Positions 22,801 to 34,800 of a stretch of 64,000 nucleotides of DNA are shown one piece after another; position 1 is the stretch's first letter, and every line of letters begins with the position of its first letter. Source of the stretch: Pollenia angustigena (lineage: Eukaryota; Arthropoda; Insecta; Diptera; Polleniidae); NCBI GenBank assembly GCA_930367215.1, contig OV884056.1:316292709-316356708 (forward strand). The letters run 5' to 3'. Below the pieces are notes generated by a model. It was not told where the DNA came from. It saw only the letters and a program-made list of their open reading frames with translations, and searched no databases. Made by a program: the position numbers and the translations under genes.

Positions 22801-25800
22801 AAACTTTAATTAAGTACACAAGTCTATAAGATCGTACACTTCAGCCACACCGATTTTATTACTGAAGTTTTGACCTGCATACATACTACATATTTAAATT
22901 AAATAGTGACTGAATATAAAATTCACTTGATATGAAAGCAAAACAAAACACATGTGAAAAAAAGTTGCAAGTTCTTTTGTGTTAGTAATGATAACAAAAA
23001 ATGACAAACTGTTAAACAAAATCGCCGAAATAATATAAATGGTAAAAATAGCCAAGTTAATCGCCAGCTATATCAGAAATCGCCATACAAGTCGCCAATC
23101 GCCAAATGGAAAATCACATCGCCAAACACGTTTCAAAATCGCCACGTTTGGCGACAAATCGCCATATCTGACAGCCCTGCTTGGTATTCACAATAAAGCA
23201 ACAATTTTTTTCGCAACCACACACAGTTTCAATTAAGAAAACGTTTGCAAATTTTATCAGAATGGCAGTAACAATTTAGTTTTTTCTTTTATCTTATACT
23301 TTCCCAAAGTATTTCATATGTTTTCCTTTAATTTAAAAAAAAAATGCAACTTGAGATTTTTTTTTAAAGTTGAGTCTACTTTTACTTTAGCAACAGTTTG
23401 TATGAAATTATAAATATCGTTTTTAAAGCTACGTTCACAATCAAAAAAACAATTTCGTTTTTTCTTCTATCTTTTTTCTTTCCAAAATATTTCATATATT
23501 TTCTTTTCATTTTTAGAACAAAAATGTAACTAAAATTTTTTTAAAAATGTAACTACAGTTGAGTCAACTAGAACTTCAGCAACAATTTGTAAAAAATAAT
23601 TTTATTTAGTTTTGAATGAAAATTTTAACAAAATGTTTACAAAAATAAAAATAAATGCATAATATTGTTGTGGCTAAAATTTGCATACGGTTTCTTTAAG
23701 CTGCGTTCACAATCAAAAAAACATTTTCACTTGGTGTTCATTATAGAGCAATAATTTCTTTTGCAAAAACACACATTTTGCATTAAGAAACTGTTTGCAA
23801 ATTTTAGCCACAACAATTGAATGCTTTAATTATTATGTTTTACAACATTATGATAAAATTTTCATTCAAAACGTAGTAAAATTATTTTAAACGTCATACA
23901 AACAAATTTCATACAAATTGTTGCTGAAGTTGACTCAACTTTAGTTACATTTTTAAAAAAATTTTAGCTACATTTTTGTTCTAAAAATGAAAGGAAAATA
24001 TATGAAATATTATTTCTAACAGAGCTACCTAAACAAGAGCGGCAAGCGTTTTTTTAAACATGCAAATTCTATTGCCAATACATTTTCAATAAAATAAAAC
24101 GACCAGGCGAACTATCAAATAAGATTTTCCAGACGGGTGGTGTTAAATCCGCGTTCTAAAGGTTTGTTTCGTATAAACTGTATGAAAATGAAAAGTTTTG
24201 ACATAAAACAGACGCTTGCCGCTCTTATTTAGGTAGCTCAGTAAAGCACTTTTTTTTGTCGGTTGCAAATATCTCCCATACCACCGCATCAAATTTAATG
24301 AATGATATCTCATTTTAAAGCTTATTTCTAACACTAATGACGAAAAATAATTAGAAATTGAAAAATTAATATTTTCATTGATAAAAATTACGGTGCGAAA
24401 TATTCGCACGGGTCATCTAGTATGAAATATTTTGGGAAGAAAAAAAGATAGAAGAAAAAACGAAATTGTTTTTTTTTTTTATTGTGAACGTAGCTTAATA
24501 ACATTTAGTTTTGAATGAAAATTTAATTAAAATGACTCCTAATTGTATGCAACATATTGTGCCATTTACTAATAAATTATGCACAAAGGCGATATCAATT
24601 ACCCCTCCAAGCAATTGCCAGAGTAATTTTCGATTATCAACGAAATTTGAACTACTTCATCACATTTGGTGGTTAAACAGTAGATTTTGCGGAATTTACC
24701 AACAACAAAATACGTTAGAATCGAATAGTGAGTTCTAAATTATAATTTTTCGTCACTTTAAAAAGTTGTACAGATAATTGTTACAGTCATTAAATTGCAA
24801 CAACAGCAAAAATTAACATTGCCCATGTAAAATAGACTTCTTCGCAACGATTTGCAGTTTAAAAGTGAGAATTGGTGAAATTGGCCATAACAATTGTTAT
24901 GGTAGATTTTTAATTATACCCACACCACAATAGTGGAGAGGGTATTTTGCATTTGTGCTAATGTGTGTAACGCCTTAAAATATTGGTCCTAGACCAACCT
25001 TAAAGTATACCGATCGACTCAGAATCACTTTCTGATTCGAACTAACGATGTCCGTCCGGCTGGCTGGCAGGCTGGCTGGCTCTCCATGCAACCTTGTGCG
25101 CAAAGTACAGGTCGCAATTTTGAAAATAATTTTATAAAATTTGGGACATAGGTTTTTATTGGCACAAGGATCAAGCCTATTGCAAATGAGCCGAATCGTA
25201 GGACCACGAGGGAAGATATGGGGAAATTTCTTCCTCTCAGAAACTATCAAACCGATTTTAATGAAATTTAAAACATAGATAGAACCATATCTATCTGGAC
25301 ACAAAAGGTATGCATTTTTTAAAAAATAGGACCACGAGAGAAGATAGGGTTAATTTCTGCCTCTCAAACCGATTGAATGAAATTAAAAACATAGATAGAT
25401 CGATATCTATATGGGCACATAATCTTTACAGTTTTTCAAAAATAGGACCACAATGGAAGGTAGGGGGCCATTTCTGCCTCTTACAAACTTTCCATATAAA
25501 ACCATATTTTATATGAACACATAAGCATGATGTGTTTTTAAATGCTGTGGTGTAGGGTATCATATGGTCGGGCTTGGCCGACTATACTTTCTTACTTGTT
25601 AGTATTTGTAAAAGTTTCAGCTCAGCTATTTTTTATTCTACTCCGACTCGTCGAACAAAAACAAAGAAAGGTTATCAGTAAAATGGCCCACTTTTTATTA
25701 TAAAGAACAATAAGAAAAAATTAACTTGAAAAGAGTACTTTTTAGAGCCAAAAGCGATACTACCTAATTCAACTGATATTGAACTACCAAAGTGCTTTAA

Positions 25801-28800
25801 TTCGTCATAAAATATAGTGACTAAGTAAATTATTAATGGAAATATTACCAATATACCATCCCGAACGATGTTACTACATCAATAATAATTGAATTGCAGA
25901 AGCGATAGATTTTTGCAGGGACTGAACAGTTATTTTGCAATGATTTTTCATGGCTTAATGAGCAGGGTGGTCAGATATGGCGATTTCTCGCCAAACGTGG
26001 CTATTTTCAAACTTGTTTGGCAACTTAATTTTCGATTTGGCGACATGTCGATTTTTTTGGTAATTTAGAAAATAGTTGGCGAATTTGTTGTTTTGAAATT
26101 CATTAAATTCAATACGAAGAAATAATATTATTCCTACTCTACTATTTTTATGTATAAAATTTGAGGTATTCATTTGTTTGGTCAGTATTTGAAACTGAAG
26201 TATGCTGAAATAGCTGATGAAGATAAGGAAAATCTTCGAGAAAATTGTCTTTCATATTTAAAAGTGCTCTTAAATGAATCAATAAATAAAATTCCTTAAA
26301 ACATGAATAAATCAACATTTGAAGTTTATGAACATTTTTCCATTATGAAATGTGGTCATTTGTTATCACATGTAAAATTCGTTGGTGTTAAAGATATTTT
26401 AGAGTTTTTAAGAATACGTAACAAATTTATTTTTGAGGATTTATAAATAATATTTAATATTAATTTAAAAAAATATGTTTTTTACTGTCAAAAACTGAAA
26501 AATAAATGCTTTGGCGATTTTTGACTTTGAATTTGGCGAAAAGCTCAAAATCAATCTGACATCCCTGTAAATGAGATGGAAAATGCCGAAATCTTGCTAA
26601 ATTGGCAACACTGTTTAGGAGCTAACTACAAAAAAAAAACAGTTTAATTTCAAGTACAGTCAAAGCCCGGTATAACGAATACGCAGTTTAACGAATATCC
26701 GATATAACGAATGACCAATTTTTTACATTAACTACCTTATATAGCGAATGGCAAAAACAAAATAATCCCGATTTAACGGATGGCAAAGCAAAATAAAAAA
26801 ATCGTTACAGAACCGTTAGATTTTTGTGTGTGTTTTTGGCTTCTTAGCTTTGTATTGAAATAACACGTGTGATGCGTTGTTTTTTTTTTCGTTAAAGTTT
26901 CAGTCGTTTTGTTTGGTTCATTGTGAAAACGAGATGTCAAATCGAAAAAGAATCTCTTTTGATAAGAAATTAAAGATTTTAGAAGATGCAAGAATATGAC
27001 CAGAATATAATAGATGTTTCAAAATCGCTTGTATTAAGGGAGTTGCAAGAAGAAGCAATACAAAAACGACTTAAAAGAACGTTAAAGCAATCGTTCATAA
27101 CAGATCATAAGATACCTGATCGATATAACGAATATCTCGTTATAACGAAAGGTCTGAACATTATATCATTCGTTAAACCGGGCTTTGACTGTATAAATTT
27201 ATTTTGCATAATTATTAGACACCTCCTTTTTTAGATTCCTTGAAATATCAAAATATCGGAGAAAATAAATAAATAAAAGTTGTTTTTATTTTTATTTAAT
27301 TATACAAGACCTTTAGCCGAATCAAATAAATAATCGGACCTCCAAATAATCACACCCATATGTATATTCTTCTCTATTAGTGCATTTATATATCCTTAAA
27401 AATAATTCCGAATATATGTATCGTTTTAAGCTCACTGTGCATCATTAAAAAACCAATTTTACACAATTAACAAATCTTTTGAGCTAAAGCTTAGAAACAG
27501 TAAGTTACATATATAAAATACACATTTCTAGTTCAGAGGTCATTTGTTGATATTTTATTGTGTATTTTACTTGAAAAAAAAGATTGTAGAAGTTTACTTT
27601 TAATTATTTCAATTAAATCGATAGCCCAACTATTATTAATTAATTATTACCTTTTGCTAAAAAGTTAATAACGTATTTTGTTAATTTTTTACGAAACACG
27701 TTGTTTACGTACCCACTGTTTAAAGAAAAAGTTCTAATAGTAGAACTAAAATCAAAATGCAAATTTCAATGCCTGTAAAATTGCTCAAACAAGTTCAGAG
27801 GTAATAAATTCCCTTTTATTTAAAGGTTCCATTTTTAATTGAGGAAAAAAATTTTCTATTCCGCTAAAGCCTAGATTACACTATCTCACAAGTCTTACGT
27901 ATTCCATAATACTTTGTGAGATAGAAATCTAATGAGTTTTGTTGCGACTGTCAAAAAATCGAATGTAACATGACAGTTTGTGTTCACACCATCACACAAA
28001 GTATAAACACTCACACATGAAAAAAAATGCAACCCTGATCCAATGAAAAGTATTATTGTTTAGAAATTTTTCAAAAAACGATGAAGTCGTATGGGATGTC
28101 AAACTTTTTTCTTAATACTTGTCAATTTCGTGACACATTGCATTCATACTATCACACTTTGTCATATTACTTGCGATTTTGACATGTATTAATACAAAGT
28201 ATAATAGTGTAATCTGGCCTTAAGAAACACCTGCAATTATTTCCAGCAGACTTTGGTGGGCATTTGCTTGTAATTGGTCTAATTAAAGCGATGTTTAACT
28301 TTTTAATTATTATAAATTACTTCACAGCTTTCGTAAACAGTTAATAAACGTGTTTGCTTTTTTCAATTATTCTAAAATATATCTTTACTAAAGATTTAGT
28401 TGAATAATATAAAATACGTATTAAAATAATGAATATTGTTTGTTATAATCCATAAGATCTTTAAAATCATCATGATTTTAGGAAACCTTTAATAATATTA
28501 AAAAACAATATTTAATTACGATGCCTTTATCTTATTGTTGTCTCATTTACAGTTATCAATAATATTTTGTTAAAATTGTTTGTTTAAATAATTTAGAAAG
28601 TTTTTAAAATTGTAACGAATTTTTCTCTCTAAAGATAAATCGTAATAGATTTTTTATTATTAAAAAAAGCAACATTGTTGCTTATCGGATGTTTGAAAGC
28701 TCAAAAGCTTTTGTAAAAAAAAAATTTTATAAGAGTTAAGCTACGGTCAAACTTATCAAATATTTGATGAAAAAAACGGGACCAACAATCAAACTAAACA

Positions 28801-31800
28801 ATAGTTTCCTTCAATTCCAATATTTATTTAGATAATAATACCATATCTTACAAAAACAATTTTTAGCTATGTCTAGTAGTATAAATAATTTATTCCGTGA
28901 TATTTAGATCATGGTAAATATCAATAACTATTAACAAAAGTAGGGGTTACGCTTATTTGGTTAAATATTAAATAAGTGTGACCGTAGCTTAAGAACTTTT
29001 ATCTGTAAAAAAAATTCTTATAAAAATATTTGCTTAAAAGAAAAAAAAATCGTTTAAAAGAAAAATGTTCGTGATATTGTTTTAATTTCTTATATCCGTT
29101 ACCGACTGTACATAGATTTAAATAATAACTGCCGTATTCATTAAACATAAAATAAGTTTAAAATGTGTTTTAAGGCAAAAGTTTGCCCTGCAAATAATAG
29201 GACCAGTCCAAACACGCTTGTAATATGTAGCCCATGGAAAAAAACATGGTCTATTTAACATAACGATGTCCTAGGGCAGGACCATAGAACCCAGCTTTGG
29301 ATTACAAAGATTACAAAATACTCCATATTATACTCAATAGGATTAGTTTTGAAGTCGTTTAAAAAAGAAAGCATGTCGTTAAAAAACGAAGACATGTCGT
29401 CTCACTGCAAACACTTTTTAACTCTAGGAAGATAACGTTATTTTTTTGCACTGAAAAGATAACGACACGTCTGAAAGACGTATGCTTGTTTATATCCTTT
29501 AAAGGATATCATCGCAAATAATATTGATCAATTTTACTATTGAAATCATTTATTTATTCTATTCCTTTTAAAAAATATAATTTTTAAGAAGAAAATTATA
29601 ATAAAAATAAAATTTAAAATAAAATTCAATTAGCATTATCAAAAATTAAAGAGTTTCAATAAAGGACTTTAGTTCGGTTCTAAAAACTTAAATAAATATT
29701 TTCTTTGCACTTATGCAGATAATGTTATCTGTATTAACTTATATAAACAAAAAAAAAATATTTGTATAACATTATCTGCAAGATTTACAAATTTAAGTTT
29801 TGTGGTCGCCACATACAGGTATACCGCATTTGACACATACCATTTTGGACATAAGTTTAATTTCTGATGGACAAAAGCCACCGAATTATTTCTTTTTTGA
29901 TTCATGCTGTTCTCCACTACAACCTCAAGCATTGCTTACTGCATCTGGTAAAATTGGTTCAATGTTGTCGGTCAAAGTTTTCGATAAAATAGGAATTTCT
30001 AGCCTTTAAATTGAACAATTTATGGAAATTTCGGCGCTGGTACATTGAACAATTTCCGAAATTATTTCGGTAGTAAAAAATATCGACGCATGAAATTGGG
30101 TCGTACAGTGATTTGCATTCCCGAGTTGGTCCTCTTGCCGTACGAACTATATGCATTGAAGAATCTCGGCCATCACTTTGACCCTTCGATGTAGCCCACT
30201 TACTTTTACTTTTTAAAGTGGGTCGCAGCTATCCGAAGAATTAGTAAAATGTTCAGGTTCTTGGGGATTTTCCTGAATCGGTGGTATATTCTCGTCAGGC
30301 TTAAGGATGTCAAAAGCTCATCTTCTACATCACTTTGAAGACAATCCTTCAATAATTCATCTTCCGATTCGCTCACATTTTCCATTGAAACCGAGTCCTC
30401 CAACACGCTTTGCAAAATAGCGCAAATTTCTGCGTCGCCCAAGCCGCGCTTACAACATATTTTTAAAACAATACCTTAAAATTCAACCAAAACACAAAGT
30501 TATCTTCGCAACAGAAGTAACACTTAAGATAACGATACGTCTCTCAAACATATGTTGTGTTTATTTGTGTTTATTTCTCAAAATATACATAAATTACAAC
30601 ATAAAAACTGCCACCACCAACTAGGTGCTACAACTGAGATTATTGAACGTGAGAAAGTTGTATGTTGACAAATGTGATAGTAAGAGCACAAAATTGAAAA
30701 GGGGTACGTCTCGCAGACTTACCTTATCTTTTTAGGGTTAACAATGACATGGTCCATGCTTGCATTACATTGGAGCAGTCCATGGAGTAGTCAATTTTAT
30801 CAAAATGGATCAGGTAGTCCAATATTATTTTCAGGGTATACCCTAGGACATCATAATGTTAAATAAACCATGCTTTTTCCATACGTTTGGGTTACTTTTG
30901 GACTAGTCCTAGTCCTTTGTTGGCTACATTTTACACGCGTGTTTTTATGAATACGGCAGTAAAAATAAAAAGCTATTGCAAAAATTTGAGAGGTCTTAAG
31001 CAGTTTTAAAGAGGTTTTAGGAAACTGCAATCGAAACCAAAACCTGTCCAACGATAAACGAAAATGTGTATTCAACATTTCGCTTTTTGAGTTGATTTAA
31101 CAGCGACTGTTGACATTTAATAAATTAGAAGTAAAAACAACAGTTTTTTTTTTTTTTTTTTGGCTAATGACAAATGAAGAAATGGCAGTTTTATTACTTT
31201 GACTGCAGTTTTTTAAAGGCCGGCTTTAAAGCTTCATTACTCAAACGCGAACGTAAAGTAGCGAAGAAAAATCGAAAATAGTAAGTTTTGTTTAAGATAA
31301 TAAATTAAAGTTAAAGCCCGCTAATATATCGAGCCCTAACCGCGAAAATAACGTAAGCGACAACATTTTCAATTTTTGTTTTTTTTTAATAAATTACTTT
31401 ACTGGCAATATGCAAGTGTCTACTAAAATGTCATGGTCACATAAGGTACCGTTACGATTTTATAGCAATTTTATTGTAAGCGACAGATTTCATACAAAAT
31501 TAAAAGAGTTGCGTGAGTGACTGACTCATTCATCATCGCCCAGCCCAAGCCGCTGACCCTAGGAACTTGAAATTTGAACTAGCGATTGGTCACTCCCCAA
31601 ATCGATCCACTAAGACGGGATTTTTCGAAATTCGAATGTTTAGGGGGTAACAAAAGGTAAAAACGGGAAAATTCGGTATATCTCCAAAACTAAAAGAGAT
31701 GCAAAATAAATGCAATACTTATCGTTGTTCTTTAGAAAAATAAGCGGACAGGTGTCTGGGACTTTTTTGAAATTCGGACCTATTAGGAAGTAAACAGGTA

Positions 31801-34800
31801 AAATCTGAATTTTAATACTTTTTTGCCACACCATCTATCTGTTGAACCAATAACCATAGAAACAAAGTTAATACCACATTCGAAACTTATCAAAAAAAAA
31901 ACATGCATATAAATACTGGTACTTTTTCGAAATTTTAACATTAAGCGGTGAAAATCGTAACTATTTTGGTACTTTTTTTACAAAACATTTTCCTCTATTC
32001 ATTGACATATTCTTTCTAAATTATGGGCAGCCACTACAATACTTAAATTTTTGATACTTAAATCGGGGAAAAATATAGTACCCAAAAAAGGAAATATGGG
32101 AAATTTGACATTTTTCTTTAGCTTTTTGGTATTACTAAAGAAGCGGGTTAAATGCTAGAATTTAAACAAGTTTAAACCTAGAAAAATAAACTTTGGCATA
32201 AAAATATGTCCACGAAGAAAAAGGAGACGGTAACGAAGTAGTGGGTATATGCTAGTATGAAATAAAATAAAAAAGCTCTCTCCTGTAAAATTTTATTTTT
32301 GGCGCTTACGTTATTTTCGCGGTTAGCGGTCGATATTTTATCTGCCATATTGAGTTTTTTTTTAACACCAGAAACATATTAATTTATATGTTTAGAGAAA
32401 CAAAAAGATATTATTTATATGTTTTTTTCTTTTATTTGCTATTCATATTTTCTCTTTGGAATTTGTTCCTTGTTTTACACATAAAACTTTTATTTAAAAA
32501 GGCACTGATTACACAATAAATTCTAGAAAAGTGTTGTGATAATATTATTGGCAAAAGTGGGGGAAAATCAACAAATATAACGATTATTACTATTTACTTT
32601 AAACAAATATTTAAAAGTAGAAAAAATTTAATAAGCAAATGAAAATTAAAAATACAAACAGTCTCGTATGAGAAAAAAATCAACAAAAAGTTCACTAGAT
32701 CATTGTGTAAAATTTAGCACTAAAATAAAAAATCAACAATTAACACTTGGTTTAATTAAATAAAACAATAGATTTATTTTACATAATAAAAAACAAATTT
32801 AAATGACAATTTTTTCACAAATTTATTAAAAATGTATGATTTTTTATTTTTCTTTTACAGACGGTGCGTGGTTGCTGGTGGTATTTCTTTTCAAAATTCA
32901 CTGAATTCTTCGATACGTTCTTCTTTGTAATGCGTAAACGTTACGATCAAGTTTCCACTTTGCACGTGATACATCATGGCATTATGCCCATGTCTGTTTG
33001 GTGGGGCGTTAAATTCACACCCGGTGGCCACTCCACCTTCTTTGGTTTCCTCAACACTTTTGTGCACATTATCATGTACACCTACTACATGTTGGCTGCT
33101 ATGGGTCCCAAGGTTCAAAAGTATTTGTGGTGGAAGAAATACTTGACTGTTTTGCAAATGATTCAATTCGTTTTGGTTATGGTGCACTCCTTCCAATTGT
33201 TCTTTAAGAATGATTGCAACTACCCTATTGGTTTTGCGTACTTCATTGGAGCTCATGCCGTTATGTTCTATTTCTTGTTCTCAGATTTCTATAAGCAAGC
33301 CTACTTAAAGAGAGAAAAGGTAAGAATTAAATTTACTTAGAAAATTCTATAAAAAGTCAGTAAGATAGAAAACAAGTAAGAGTGCTAAATTCGGCTGTGG
33401 CGAATCTTTTAAAGGTTATTTTATCTACTACCCACGAACATCAGTGTTCGAAAATAAACATTAAATATCCTTCCTTAGTGTTCGGTTCGGTACACTTGTG
33501 GAAAACACAAACGCAAATAGTGTTTGTGTAGAAAATCAGTAAACAATAACGTTTCTCTGTTTGTGATCTTCGAACACAAAAACAATACTGTACTTATCCA
33601 ACTCAAAAGAAGATGAGAACATTTAATTGCGTTCTGTTTTTTTAAAAAACCGCAAACTTGTTGTGTTCCGATCGGCACATTAATGTTCGTTCGTTTTAGT
33701 TAAGTATCACTAGCTTTTATTTTAACTTCTAGCTTTTATTTTCCAATCGTTGCATCTATAGACTCTCTTCATGGCTACGATATAAACAAATTAACTTTAT
33801 TGGGGGATTTACAAGGTGTCATAAACTCATATGTCTTAAAATAATAACATGAAAAAATACCACTGTGGTGAACAACCCCTCATAATTCAGTGTGCTATTC
33901 TGAATTTAAATCAGCTGATTTAAAACATAAATGAAAAATAATAAATGTTTACCAAAAAATAAAAATATTTTTTAATTCTAATCCATGAATAAATAAATTA
34001 AATAAGATCTTACCTGTCTATTTTTCATTTTTCCGGCGCAAATCAGAAATAAATTTTATTTTGTTTGTTTACCAAACAGCAGAGTCCTAAGCCGATCTTA
34101 TTTGACGTTGCAAGTGATTTGTTGCAAAAATTGCTAGCGGCAGGTTAAATTCGGATGTAAGCCGGATAAAATTTTGCCATCAACGGTGACGGCTTACAAA
34201 AACTAATGCGGCTCGGCTCAGCCGTTCAGCGCAGGTCTCTTCAGATTAATTACGACAGCAGAATAAACATAGCAAGCAAAGTTCTATTTATTTAACACAC
34301 TTTTTGTTTACAAAGCAACAACAATATTTTTAAACCATTGTAGAATGTTAGAACATTATGACAATACAACATGATAGCATATCTTGTGATTACCCCATAT
34401 AATTTCTTCTTTCTTCAAAAATATGTGAAAACAGAATTGCCGTGTTTCCCATTTAAAAAAAAAATACTAAAATGAATATTTTGATTTAAATTTTTGCCTG
34501 AAATTTATGTTTAAAAATAATTTTTTTATAACTACACAGAAATCAGCTATAAACATAACTTTTATTTTATTTAGTACAAGTAATTGATACAAAACACATC
34601 CACGGTTACACTGTTTTTCCATTTGTAATTTTACTTGCGACAAGTGTCAAAAATTTATTTGCAAACAAATTATATTGCAAGTTGAGCTGCAAGTTTGAAA
34701 AATGCGATGGTGTTAGTAAAAAAGTGTGAATGGATTGAGTTTTTCGAACCATTTTATCAAAATGGGTCAGGTGGTCCAATTTTATTTGCAGGGTGGACCA

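Larger units (their letters stand above)
23425..24497. repeat. Foldback (palindromic) element, interrupted
   Basis: AGCTACGTTCACAATC at the left and its partner GATTGTGAACGTAGCT-type sequence at the right enclose long arms of about 200-250 bp (GTAACTAAAATTTTTTTAAA and ACTTCAGCAACAATTTG blocks with their reverse complements). The right arm is broken at about 24012-24420 by an insertion bordered by TATGAAATATT direct repeats. A third partial end is at about 23700. Confidence 0.6.
29186..30836 (+). mobile_element. CCCTGC-family element (copy 2) carrying a piggyBac
   Basis: The left end CCCTGCAAATAATAGGACCA matches copy 1 exactly. The right end GGTAGTCCAATATTATTTTC leads into CAGGG. The family sequence is interrupted at a TTAA (29418) and resumes after TTAA at 30738-30741 with CAATGACATGGTCCATGC. 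That is precisely the junction seen uninterrupted, on the other strand, near 34860-34885. Confidence 0.7.
29129..30959. mobile_element. Outer element of a nest (CTGCCGTATTCAT ends, TAA duplication)
   Basis: CTGCCGTATTCAT at the left and ATGAATACGGCAG at the right are exact inverted repeats, with TAA on both flanks (29126-29128 and 30960-30962). Inside lie a CCCTGC-family copy (29186-30836), a reversed partial of the same family (about 30837-30950), and a piggyBac within the former. Confidence 0.6.

Noticed and set aside
32891..33256. Minus-strand frame opposite the elongase
   Set aside because: Antisense shadow of exon D, whose + strand motifs are unmistakable.
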